Assembly: GCA_023384315.1 (NCBI GenBank)
Contig: JAHDWY010000360.1
Coordinates: 1 to 5,418, forward strand
Source of the DNA: Candidatus Hydrogenedentota bacterium
GTDB lineage: Bacteria; Hydrogenedentota; Hydrogenedentia; Hydrogenedentales; SLHB01
Reading direction: 5' to 3'
Length of the DNA: 5,418 nt
In this document: positions 1 through 5,418 of the stretch, piece by piece
Numbering within the stretch: position 1 is the stretch's first letter
Layout: every line of letters begins with the position of its first letter
The notes under the pieces: generated by a model
What the model saw: the letters and a program-made list of their open reading frames with translations, nothing else
Told to the model about the DNA's origin: nothing
The model's database searches: none
Program-made: the position numbers and the translations under genes

Positions 1-95
1 GCCAGATGCGCATGCGCCGCGGCGGGCCACGCCAGTAACGCGAAGAACGCCAGTCCGGATCGCGTGATACGGGCGCTCAGGTGATGGCTTTCCAT
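1..95 (-). CDS. Secreted or membrane protein, N-terminal signal peptide only (partial)
   Basis: Only the first 32 residues are in the window; the gene continues beyond position 1. The ATG at 95-93 lies inside the end of the upstream hupE gene (19 nt overlap, different frame). It is preceded by a GGAGG about 12 nt upstream, still within hupE, so translational coupling is likely. The visible peptide is a clear type I signal sequence: a short n-region with Arg residues, a hydrophobic core (LAFFALLAW) and an Ala-rich end with an AHA-like cleavage site followed by HL. The mature protein would thus begin near His-Leu. In other bacteria similar N-termini occur in CopC-type periplasmic proteins and in a third group of HupE/UreJ-like membrane proteins; the fragment cannot separate these. 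It is the fourth gene of the PPIase-HupE operon. The reading frame is well supported, the function is unknown. Confidence 0.65.
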   Translation of the reverse strand, partial: MESHHLSARITRSGLAFFALLAWPAAAHAHL

Positions 96-685
96 AAGAA
101 GAAGCAGCCTCCAACCAGCACGACCGCGCCCGAAGCGCGCAAGACCATCTGCCCCGATTTCCAGCGGTGGATGGACCCAATACCAATTCCCACCGCGTGA
201 AGCAGACCCGTCGCGATAACGAAACCAATGCTGTACAGCAACGCGCTCTGGCCTTCGGGGAGTTCGGTACCGTGGGCGTGACCGTGAAACACGGCGAAGA
301 CGGCCACCACGATCATCGCGACGGCCAGTTTCGCGCGCACTTCACCGAGCACCATGACGCCGAGGACTACGGCCGACAGGGCGATTCCTACCTCCGTCCC
401 CGGAAGGGGAAGGCCAACCAGCCCGAGGAAACCGCCGATCGCCATCATCATGGGGAAGGCCACCGGCAACACCCAGATCGCGGGCATGCCCAGTTGAGCG
501 CCCCAGAGCCCCACGGCCACCATAGCGAGCATATGGTCAAGACCCGACACGGGATGATGTAGGCCGCTTACGAATCCGCCGGCGCTCCCATCGCCGATGT
601 GCGCCCACGCAACACGGGAAGCAAGCGCCGTCATGATGGCAATGCCAACACTATTGCACCGGAAAGGACCGGAACGGGATAGCAT
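77..685 (-). CDS. hupE: HupE/UreJ family metal permease
   Basis: This 202-residue integral membrane protein belongs to the HupE/UreJ family, whose characterised members carry nickel or cobalt into the cell, often for NiFe hydrogenase or urease. A signal-like N-terminus ends near residue 28 (VAWA-H). About six hydrophobic segments follow. The family signatures are present: HHPVSGLDHML at 43-53 with a His/Asp metal-site pattern, PGTE at 96-99, FHGHAHGTE at 133-141, and GFVIATGLLHAVG at 154-166. Length is normal for the family. The ATG at 685 is chosen because AGGAGG (701-696) stands 10 nt upstream, inside the end of the preceding gene; Met18 is a weaker alternative. Only 3 nt separate it from the larger HupE-like gene upstream, and its 3' end overlaps the next gene. 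No hydrogenase or urease gene is visible, so the metal transported is not shown. Family assignment is secure. Confidence 0.93.
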   Translation of the reverse strand: MLSRSGPFRCNSVGIAIMTALASRVAWAHIGDGSAGGFVSGLHHPVSGLDHMLAMVAVGLWGAQLGMPAIWVLPVAFPMMMAIGGFLGLVGLPLPGTEVGIALSAVVLGVMVLGEVRAKLAVAMIVVAVFAVFHGHAHGTELPEGQSALLYSIGFVIATGLLHAVGIGIGSIHRWKSGQMVLRASGAVVLVGGCFFLWKAIT

Positions 686-688
686 TTG

Positions 689-1693
689 TCAGTTCCCTCC
701 TAACAACAACGCTGTGCGTTGAATTACCCAGAACGCGCCCAAACACCCCACCAGATAGCCGGGACTCAACTCCACCCAGCGGGGCCAGCGAATCTCCAGA
801 GTCTCAAACGAGCGAACCAGCAACAACAACAGCGCCACGAAGGCGAGTTGGCCCAGTTCCACGCCCACGTTAAACGTCAACAGCGCCAGCGGAATCTCTG
901 CGACCGGCATACCGGCGGTCGTCAATCCGCTGGCGAAGCCGAACCCATGCAGGAGTCCGAAGGCGAATGCGACAACCCAGGGATGCCGAATCGTGAAGCT
1001 CGTTTCGCCCCGCCAACGGCGCACCACCTCGGGTCCGAGGAACAGTATGCTAAGCGCGATAGCCGCATTCAACGGCGGCATCGGCGCGCTGGCATATCCC
1101 AGCGTCGCGATCGCCAGCGTGATGCTGTGCGCCACCGTAAAAGCGGTGATGGTTTTCAGGAGCATCCACCGGCTGTCAACGATCAGCATCAGGCCCAGGA
1201 CAAAGAGCAGGTGGTCTACTCCGAGGAGGATGTGATGAAAACCGAGCGTCGTGTATTGCCACGCCGACTCCGTCCACGGCCGTACGCCGCGTATCGTGAC
1301 CTCGGCGGTTACCGGCGATACGAAGGCCGTGAATGCCGAGCCGTCCAGCCGCGCGACGTGAACCACCACCTGCGACATGGCGTCCTGCAAGCCGGGGAAT
1401 CGAATGACACTTCCGTCGATGCTGTCCTGCTGCGGCTGAACGATCCCCCGAACCACCACCGCGTCGGAGAACGTCCACTGCGTCATTTCCTCCACGACTT
1501 CCCAATCGTCCGGAATCTGCACGCCGATGAGTTCCGCGTAGCTCAGACTGTAGGGCGTTCGCCACGTGAGTTCATAGCGGTTGTCCGGCAGCTCCTCGAG
1601 ATCGAGCCGGCAAGGGAGCATCTCATGCGCAAAGGCGCTGCACGCAACGACGGCGAACGCGAGGACGGCGGTGTATCGGTGCAGACGTTTCAT
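689..1693 (-). CDS. HupE/UreJ_2-type membrane protein
   Basis: This 334-residue protein has a signal peptide (about 1-22, ending AFA-H), an extracytoplasmic beta-rich region of about 110 residues (25-140) and a C-terminal HupE/UreJ-like membrane domain (about 145-334). The membrane domain carries GFHHILLGVDHLLF (151-164), TAFTVAHSITL (183-193) with His189, GLLHGFGFA (246-254) and NVGVELGQL (275-283). These His/Asp-rich motifs are typical of the HupE/UreJ_2 family, proposed to be metal transporters. The open frame extends to 1936, but the upstream part is Arg/Gly-rich and lies inside the PPIase gene in another frame. The ATG at 1693 yields a proper signal peptide and overlaps the PPIase stop as ATGA, so it is preferred. 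No strong SD is visible, which fits translational coupling. Family assignment is confident; the substrate is not known. Confidence 0.9.
   Translation of the reverse strand: MKRLHRYTAVLAFAVVACSAFAHEMLPCRLDLEELPDNRYELTWRTPYSLSYAELIGVQIPDDWEVVEEMTQWTFSDAVVVRGIVQPQQDSIDGSVIRFPGLQDAMSQVVVHVARLDGSAFTAFVSPVTAEVTIRGVRPWTESAWQYTTLGFHHILLGVDHLLFVLGLMLIVDSRWMLLKTITAFTVAHSITLAIATLGYASAPMPPLNAAIALSILFLGPEVVRRWRGETSFTIRHPWVVAFAFGLLHGFGFASGLTTAGMPVAEIPLALLTFNVGVELGQLAFVALLLLLVRSFETLEIRWPRWVELSPGYLVGCLGAFWVIQRTALLLGGN
696..701 (-). promoter_or_regulatory. Shine-Dalgarno sequence for hupE
   Basis: On the minus strand this reads AGGAGG, a full match to the anti-SD core, 10 nt before the ATG at 685. It lies within the last codons of the upstream HupE-like gene. 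It supports the first ATG of hupE over the internal Met18. Confidence 0.75.
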
Positions 1694-2565
1694 GGCGCTG
1701 GCGTCGCGGTAACGGTATCCTCGACCGCCTCGGTTTCGGACGGCCGCTCCACCTGGACCGTATACTTCTCCCGCATCTCCGCGTACGCCTGCTCCTGGAG
1801 TTCCGTTCGCCGCGCGTCCAGCCAGACGATCTTTGCGTAGTTGTACACGTCCTCCAGTTCCGCCGCGCCGCCTTCCGCGCGTTCCGTGACGTAGACGAAA
1901 TGGAGCCCTACCTGCGATTCGATAGGCCCGTTCCATCGGCCGGGTTCCTGGCGCGCAACCCGATCGGCAAATCGTTTCCCATAGATCTCCGCAATCTCGC
2001 GCATCGGGGTCAACGGATACTCATAGGGCAAGTCGGATGCATCGCTCAGCGACTCAGGGGATTCCGCCGTTGCGGAATTCAGTTGCTCGCGAATCGTAGC
2101 GATCCGCTGGTTTGCTTCTTCGCTGGTCCGGTCCTGACTCACATACACCTGCCGGAAGGCAATGCGCGGGGGTGCGGGAAACTCCTCCGGACGCTCCCGG
2201 ACAAACTCCCGCAGCGTCTCGTCGCTCGGTTCGCTGAGCGCGCTCACGTCCTGCGATATGAACTCGAGCTTGGCCCGTAACCGCGCGCGAATGGCGTCAT
2301 CGTCCTTATCCAGCCCCATGGCCAGGGCTTCCCTGTAATACACCTCATTGCGGACCAGCTCATCGATGATCTGTTCCTCCTCCATTTCGGTCGGAGGCCG
2401 GCCCCACTGCTGTTCAAATCCCCAATAGGCATGTTGGACTTGTTCGGCCGGGATGGCGATTTCGAATGGAGTTGCGGTGTTGCGTTCGCCCCGCCATGCG
2501 TAGACGAGGAAAAGCATCGTCCCAACCAGGACGAAGTGGAGGAGTGGTTCCCGAAGCAGTTTCAT
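1690..2565 (-). CDS. Membrane-anchored PpiC/parvulin-like peptidyl-prolyl isomerase
   Basis: This 291-residue protein has one N-terminal hydrophobic anchor (about 9-24) preceded by a Lys/Arg-containing start, so the rest should lie in the periplasm. Residues 40-130 form a charged, helical SurA/PpiD-like chaperone region (EEEQIIDELVRNEVYYREAL at 62-81). A parvulin-like domain follows (about 134-229), ending in the family-typical WNGPIESQVGLHFVYV (211-226). Parvulins speed proline cis-trans isomerisation in secreted proteins. The usual first-strand R-H-I-L motif is here FRQVYV (137-142), without the His, so catalysis may be weak and a chaperone role possible. Similar PPIases are commonly encoded next to HupE/UreJ proteins, as here. 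The start ATG has no good SD. It heads the operon, and its stop overlaps the next start by 4 nt. The C-terminal 20 residues are acidic and Pro/Thr-rich. Confidence 0.9.
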   Translation of the reverse strand: MKLLREPLLHFVLVGTMLFLVYAWRGERNTATPFEIAIPAEQVQHAYWGFEQQWGRPPTEMEEEQIIDELVRNEVYYREALAMGLDKDDDAIRARLRAKLEFISQDVSALSEPSDETLREFVRERPEEFPAPPRIAFRQVYVSQDRTSEEANQRIATIREQLNSATAESPESLSDASDLPYEYPLTPMREIAEIYGKRFADRVARQEPGRWNGPIESQVGLHFVYVTERAEGGAAELEDVYNYAKIVWLDARRTELQEQAYAEMREKYTVQVERPSETEAVEDTVTATPAP

Positions 2566-2604
2566 TATGAGTTGGTCCGGTCGGGGTTAGCGCATGTGAA
2601 CGAA

Positions 2605-2640
2605 TCCGGACGCCCAAGGATACTGCCTCGGGCGTCCGGA
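2605..2640 (-). terminator. Strong hairpin, probable terminator of the esterase gene
   Basis: Perfect 11-base arms (2605-2615 and 2630-2640) can be extended on the minus-strand RNA by four more pairs, one a G-U wobble, to a 15 bp stem with a 6-base loop. On the plus strand the same extension would need an A-C mismatch, so the structure fits minus-strand RNA better. It begins about 13 nt after the esterase stop. The downstream T-run is weak (TTCGTT), so termination may be incomplete or factor-aided, leaving some read-through into the PPIase operon. Confidence 0.65.
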
Positions 2641-2653
2641 ATTGATTGCTTTA

Positions 2654-4213
2654 CTACTTGCTCTCCACCGTCACTCCCGGCCAGTCGTCGGTCCGGAAGG
2701 GCGAGGCGGGGAGGCCGGCACCGTTGTACAGGTTGCACAGCGGGTTGTCGCCCCAACCGTAGCGAACCGCGACCGGGTTGGCCACGTCCGGCGATGACAC
2801 GACCACCGCGTTCCCGTCAATCGTGGCGTCGGCCCAGTGGAAGACCTTGTCCTCGCCCGCGACCGCAAAGCCTCTCAACGCATCGCCATTCGCCATGAGC
2901 CCTTGATTCGCGTGATCGAACGTGATGCGGACCGCGTTGCCCTCGACCTTCATGGTACTCATGACCGGCCCCGACCAAATTGCGCCGTCCATGTCGTAGG
3001 CCACGTGCCAGGCCGACTGCGCCAGACGCGAACCTACGTCCTGCTTGTTGCGCGGGTGGATGTCGTCAGCCTCGCCGATGTCGATGATAACGGCTTGTCC
3101 CGTGTTTTCGAGACCCAGCGTCATGCTCTGCGCTTCGCGCAACTCCGCCCACGCGGAACTCGCATTCGCGTCGGGATTCCGTTTCATGAAGTTGGCAAGC
3201 TGTACGAAGAGAAAGGGGAACTCGTCCTGTCCCCAGTTCGCGCGCCAATCCTCGATCATCGCCGGGAACAGCGAGCGGTACTGGTACGCGCGGCCCGCGT
3301 TCGATTCGCCCTGGTACCAGATCGCGCCGCGAATGCCATAGGGGATCAACGGCTGGATCATGCCGTTGTACAAGGAGGCCACCCGGTGCGGACTATCCGG
3401 CCCCATCGGCGCGCGCGGTTTGTCACCCGGCTCCGGTTGGTTGTTCGCTTTGGCTTCGTCGGCCTTCTTCTGCCACTCGGCAAGGGCCTTGTCGTAGTCC
3501 GCCTTCGTCTGCGGGTAGTTCTTCACGATGTCGTCCCAGCGGTCGATGATCGGCTGGAAATCGGGGTTGGACTGCAGCTTCGGCATACTCGTCCACGCTT
3601 CCGCAGGCGTCCCACCCCAGGAGGTGTTGATCAGGCCCACCGGCACCCCGAGGGTCTGATGCACGCGGCGTCCGAAGAAATAACCGACGGCCGAGAATTC
3701 CGGAATCGATTCCGGCGAACATACCGTCCAGGAACCTTCGCATTCGGACAGCGGTTCCTCTGAAGTCTTGCGGGCCACCGTGAACAGGCGTATCTCAGGG
3801 TGGTTGGCGTTCTTGATTTCGTTCTCAGCATCGTTTGAATTGCTCACGGTCCACTGCATGTTGGACTGGCCTGAGCACACCCACACTTCGCCGACCAATA
3901 CGTCGGCGATCACCTTCTCGGTCTTGCCGGCCTTCACCGTAATGTCGTAGGGGCCACCCGCCTTGAGCGGACCCAGGTCAGCTTTCCAGTTGCCCTGTTC
4001 ATCGGATCGGGTTGTGACCGTCTGGTTTCCCAGCATCACTTTCACTTTCGTGTCCGGGGCCGTCTTGCCCCAAACCGGCGCAGCCATGTCCTGCTGCAGG
4101 ACCATATGGTCGCCGATGACGGATGCCAGCGTAATCTCCGGCTGGGCGCCGCCCATGCCGGTCGTGGCGCACCCGCACGCCACCAAGCACAGGGCAATAA
4201 TGAAATTCCTCAT
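2654..4213 (-). CDS. Sialate O-acetylesterase, lipoprotein (SASA/SGNH family)
   Basis: This 519-residue esterase should remove O-acetyl groups from sialic acids or related acetylated glycans. The N-terminus is a lipoprotein signal: hydrophobic stretch, lipobox LVAC with Cys13 as the lipidated residue, so the enzyme is probably tethered to a membrane. A beta-domain (about 27-105, with GDHMVLQ at 34-40) precedes the SGNH-type catalytic domain. That domain has VCSGQSNMQW (112-121) with nucleophile Ser117, NTSWGGTPAEAW (196-207), IWYQGESN (298-305) and DDIHP (383-387) supplying the probable Asp/His pair. A charged helical insert rich in Lys, Glu and Ala (about 225-268) and a C-terminal beta-domain (about 410-519) fit the family. 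The ATG at 4213 follows a GGGGAG SD and gives the lipobox; an upstream in-frame start at 4270 lies within the promoter spacing and is rejected. It appears to be transcribed alone. Confidence 0.93.
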   Translation of the reverse strand: MRNFIIALCLVACGCATTGMGGAQPEITLASVIGDHMVLQQDMAAPVWGKTAPDTKVKVMLGNQTVTTRSDEQGNWKADLGPLKAGGPYDITVKAGKTEKVIADVLVGEVWVCSGQSNMQWTVSNSNDAENEIKNANHPEIRLFTVARKTSEEPLSECEGSWTVCSPESIPEFSAVGYFFGRRVHQTLGVPVGLINTSWGGTPAEAWTSMPKLQSNPDFQPIIDRWDDIVKNYPQTKADYDKALAEWQKKADEAKANNQPEPGDKPRAPMGPDSPHRVASLYNGMIQPLIPYGIRGAIWYQGESNAGRAYQYRSLFPAMIEDWRANWGQDEFPFLFVQLANFMKRNPDANASSAWAELREAQSMTLGLENTGQAVIIDIGEADDIHPRNKQDVGSRLAQSAWHVAYDMDGAIWSGPVMSTMKVEGNAVRITFDHANQGLMANGDALRGFAVAGEDKVFHWADATIDGNAVVVSSPDVANPVAVRYGWGDNPLCNLYNGAGLPASPFRTDDWPGVTVESK

Positions 4214-4252
4214 GTGACTCCCCTTTCGCAATGTTGCCAGACAAGAACCTGC

Positions 4253-4281
4253 ATTAAGCCACGAACACACCGGGCGGTCAA
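4253..4281 (-). promoter_or_regulatory. Sigma70-like promoter of the esterase gene
   Basis: On the minus strand, TTGACC (4281-4276, 5/6 match to TTGACA) is followed after exactly 17 nt by CTTAAT (4258-4253, 4/6 match to TATAAT). Transcription would start near 4246, giving a leader of roughly 33 nt with the GGGGAG SD just before the ATG at 4213. This is a prediction from sequence alone. Confidence 0.6.
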
Positions 4282-4305
4282 GTTTGTGGGAGAGACGGCT
4301 TTCCC

Positions 4306-4434
4306 TTTCTCTGAATATCGAACCAGCCGCGCGCTTGCAAGCCGTTCGTCGCCGTAGAACCGGGTTTTCGCGAATTCTGTGACTTCGACGAATCCGTGTT
4401 TCTTGAACGAGTCATGAATCTTCAGCGAGCTTTC
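4306..4434 (-). pseudogene. Possible remnant of a gene C-terminus (acetyltransferase-like?)
   Basis: An open minus-strand frame in the esterase/toxin-antitoxin intergenic region encodes a protein-like stretch with motifs such as SLKIHDSFKKHGF, RFYGDER and RLVRY. The pattern S-L-x-x-x-x-x-x-x-x-x-G-F-x-E-V recalls the last helix and strand of GNAT acetyltransferases, but the similarity is weak. The frame could be read from an ATG at 4464 to a TGA at 4210 (84 residues), ending in an ATGA overlap with the esterase start. The promoter of the esterase lies inside its tail, and the last 30 residues look non-coding. There is no SD check that settles a start. It may be a gene end left after the neighbouring module inserted, or chance. 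Low confidence. Confidence 0.25.
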
Positions 4435-4443
4435 GGATATAAT
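4414..4443 (+). promoter_or_regulatory. Promoter of the mntA-hepT pair
   Basis: A perfect TATAAT -10 box (4438-4443) has a weak -35 box ATGAAT (4414-4419, 3/6) at 18 nt spacing. Transcription would start near 4450, with about 50 nt of leader before the mntA ATG. Inverted 7-base arms TTCGTCG (4345-4351) and CGACGAA (4386-4392) lie just upstream and could be an operator, though they may be chance. Confidence 0.5.
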
Positions 4444-4501
4444 TACCCGTGCAAGCCGCGTCATGGTCCAGACTTGCGATACGCGAGATTGGAGATGCAA
4501 T

Positions 4502-4822
4502 ATGATTCCAGCAAACTTGGGCGTGAGCGATAACGCTATCAAAGACTTCTGCCGAAGGTGGAACATCATCGAACTGCATCTCTTCGGCTCGGCGATCCGA
4601 CCGGATTTTGCTCCCGAAAGCGACATTGACATCCTCGTTGTCTATGACCATGAATCCCACCCAACGCTATTCGATGAAGGCCAGATGCAGGGGGAATTGG
4701 AAGCTCTTTTCGGCCGGCCGGTCCACTTCATGACGAAACGATCGGTGGAACGCTCGACCAACCCAATCCGGCGCAAGGCAATCCTCGAGAGCGCAACGCC
4801 AGTCTATGTCCAATCCTCGTGA
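4502..4822 (+). CDS. mntA: MNT-domain nucleotidyltransferase antitoxin (type VII TA)
   Basis: This 106-residue minimal nucleotidyltransferase is the antitoxin of an MNT/HEPN pair. In the characterised type VII system, MntA transfers AMP from ATP to a tyrosine on HepT and so silences the toxin. The fold signature GSX10DXD is exact: Gly29-Ser30, then ten residues, then Asp41-Ile-Asp43, within LFGSAIRPD and SDIDILVV. The later strand that usually carries a third Asp (VDLVT) reads VHFMT here, with His75 (codon CAC) in its place. A basic C-terminal helix with the sequence NPIRRKAIL follows. The ATG at 4502 is preferred over an in-frame ATG at 4463: GGAG stands 7 nt upstream and the extra 13 residues look unlike the family. 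It overlaps hepT by 17 nt. Base composition is lower in GC than the esterase or HupE genes, consistent with a mobile defence or stabilisation module. Confidence 0.88.
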   Translation: MIPANLGVSDNAIKDFCRRWNIIELHLFGSAIRPDFAPESDIDILVVYDHESHPTLFDEGQMQGELEALFGRPVHFMTKRSVERSTNPIRRKAILESATPVYVQSS

Positions 4823-5156
4823 CATCGCTCTCCTCATGGACATCGCCAATGCGGCTCAGCGCATTTTGTCGTTTACAGACGGAATGGATGAGAGCACCTT
4901 TGTAGAGGATTCACGAACTCACCTTGCCGTACAACATCAAATGATGGTCATAGGCGAGGCCGCGAAACGACTCTCGCCAGATTCAAGGAACGAGTTGGAC
5001 TGTATTCCATGGTCCGCCGTTGCGCGAATGCGTGACAGATTGATTCACGGATACGATACCGTCGACTTAGAGGTTATTTGGGACACAGTCCAGCGAAATG
5101 TTCCTGACCTGTTGCAGGCCGTACGCGAACGGCTAATAGATTTCCCCACCGAATAG
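4806..5156 (+). CDS. hepT: HEPN-domain RNase toxin (DUF86, type VII TA)
   Basis: This 116-residue DUF86/HepT-like protein is a compact helical HEPN ribonuclease, the toxin of the pair. The catalytic motif RX4HXY is intact: Arg76, His81 and Tyr83 within RDRLIHGY. In the known system the Arg/His pair cleaves RNA, and the motif tyrosine is the residue adenylylated by MntA. Other family landmarks include QHQMMVIGEAAKRL (43-56) and PWSAVARMRD (68-77). Length is normal and no frame disruption is visible. The ATG at 4806 lies within the last codons of mntA (17 nt overlap) with no strong SD, so translation is probably coupled. This would keep antitoxin and toxin output tied together. Function in the cell (phage defence, plasmid-like stabilisation or stress response) is inferred from the family, not shown here. 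Confidence 0.9.
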   Translation: MSNPRDIALLMDIANAAQRILSFTDGMDESTFVEDSRTHLAVQHQMMVIGEAAKRLSPDSRNELDCIPWSAVARMRDRLIHGYDTVDLEVIWDTVQRNVPDLLQAVRERLIDFPTE

Positions 5157-5308
5157 CCGCAGTCTCGCTCGTCAACCCATATGCGATTTGCCGCGCCGCC
5201 TACGCAGACTTTACCGAAGGGTAGCTATATCTTGTTTTTCGGCGCGTTTCCTTCGATAATACTATCAGGCTGTTTCACGAAAACTACCGGCAGGAGCCCG
5301 ACCGAGCC
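5157..5308. other. Intergenic stretch between hepT and the last gene
   Basis: No RNA gene or convincing terminator is seen after hepT. Short inverted arms CCGAA (5214-5218) and TTCGG (5238-5242) are too weak and overlap the promoter. The notable content is the promoter for the following gene, listed separately. Confidence 0.6.
5232..5260 (+). promoter_or_regulatory. Sigma70-like promoter of the right-edge gene
   Basis: TTGTTT (5232-5237) and GATAAT (5255-5260, 5/6 match to TATAAT) are separated by exactly 17 nt. The transcript would begin near 5267, with a leader of about 42 nt that contains CAGGAG (5291-5296) ahead of the ATG at 5309. It suggests the last gene is transcribed independently of hepT. 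Confidence 0.5.
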
Positions 5309-5418
5309 ATGCGCGCCCCGCCCGAAGCGGATTCCATCAAACTCGCCGAAGAGTCCCGGCAGAAGGACTGGATCCATCCCAGTTTTCTGCGCGACCTCTT
5401 CATGGGGCAGTTCCGCCT
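5309..5418 (+). CDS. Probable acyl-CoA dehydrogenase, N-terminus (partial)
   Basis: The gene runs off the right end; 36 full codons are visible. The peptide starts with a charged segment and reaches WIHPSFLRDLFMGQFR (21-36). That short pattern (FL-x-D/E-LF-x-G-x-x-R) resembles the N-terminal extension of a subgroup of acyl-CoA dehydrogenases, FAD enzymes that oxidise acyl-CoA to enoyl-CoA in fatty-acid degradation. This is recognition from memory of the family on very little sequence. The ATG at 5309 follows AGGAG (5292-5296) at a rather long 12 nt spacing. The same frame is open back to 5225 and reads protein-like, but contains no ATG, GTG or TTG, only a CTG at 5270. Codon use is GC-rich like the esterase and unlike hepT. 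The reading frame is likely; the function is tentative. Confidence 0.55.
   Translation, partial: MRAPPEADSIKLAEESRQKDWIHPSFLRDLFMGQFR

Noticed and set aside
167..562. His-rich plus-strand frame (GEDGHHDHRDG) that could suggest a metal-binding protein
   Set aside because: It is the antisense of hupE. The His residues arise from complementing Met and Val codons of the membrane protein.
719..1840. Plus-strand 373-codon open frame
   Set aside because: It lies entirely antisense to the HupE-like and PPIase genes. Its product is Arg/Gln/His-rich with no domain, as expected for a GC-rich shadow frame.
1694..1936. N-terminal extension of the HupE_2-type gene to 1936
   Set aside because: The extra 81 residues are Arg/Gly-rich and overlap the PPIase gene in another frame. 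The ATG at 1693 gives a clean signal peptide.
2067..2082. Small inverted repeat TTCCG/CGGAA
   Set aside because: It is short and lies inside the PPIase coding sequence, without a T-run or other sign of function.
2837..3763. Plus-strand 308-codon open frame
   Set aside because: It is antisense to the esterase, which has clear catalytic motifs. The shadow product is low-complexity Arg/Val-rich with no recognisable family.
4463..4501. Earlier mntA start at 4463
   Set aside because: The 13 extra residues lack family similarity. The ATG at 4502 has a well-spaced GGAG.
4667..4849. Minus-strand 60-codon frame across the mntA/hepT junction
   Set aside because: It is a shadow of two well-supported genes with no SD and no recognisable motif.
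1..5418. CRISPR array, tRNA, rRNA or insertion sequence
   Set aside because: No regularly spaced repeats, no cloverleaf or rRNA segment, and no transposase or terminal inverted repeats were seen on either strand.

Overview
The window comes from a moderately GC-rich bacterial chromosome. A lipoprotein sialate O-acetylesterase (SASA family) next to a HupE/peptidyl-prolyl isomerase operon, plus the start of a probable acyl-CoA dehydrogenase, would fit an environmental Planctomycetota- or Hydrogenedentota-like Gram-negative bacterium. That placement is inference; there is no rRNA or other marker gene here to prove it.

Left part (1-2565, minus strand): a tight operon reading right to left. It encodes a membrane-anchored parvulin-like PpiC protein (2565-1690), a secreted or membrane HupE/UreJ_2-type protein (1693-689, ATGA overlap with the first), a shorter classical HupE/UreJ permease (685-77, 3 nt gap) and a fourth gene (95 to beyond position 1, 19 nt overlap) of which only a signal peptide is visible. 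HupE proteins are known or proposed nickel/cobalt permeases. No hydrogenase or urease gene is visible, so the metal and purpose are open. The periplasmic PPIase may help fold the HupE or partner proteins.

Middle (2566-4290, minus strand): a monocistronic-looking sialate O-acetylesterase lipoprotein gene (4213-2654). It has a good sigma70-type promoter (TTGACC-17-CTTAAT) and a Shine-Dalgarno sequence, and is followed by a strong hairpin (2605-2640) that separates it from the PPIase operon. The product would remove acetyl groups from sialic acids or acetylated polysaccharides at the cell surface.

Right part (4291-5156, plus strand): a divergently transcribed MNT/HEPN (MntA/HepT) type VII toxin-antitoxin pair. 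It has a perfect TATAAT -10 box, a 17 nt gene overlap and visibly lower GC than the metabolic genes. The antitoxin keeps the GSX10DXD motif but has His where the family usually has a third Asp. The toxin keeps the RX4HXY motif. Between the pair and the esterase lies a short minus-strand coding-like remnant (about 4306-4434) that may be a gene end left when the module arrived.

Right edge (5157-5418): a 152-base intergenic stretch with a good promoter (TTGTTT-17-GATAAT), then the start of a plus-strand gene (from 5309) that looks like the N-terminus of an acyl-CoA dehydrogenase and runs out of the window.
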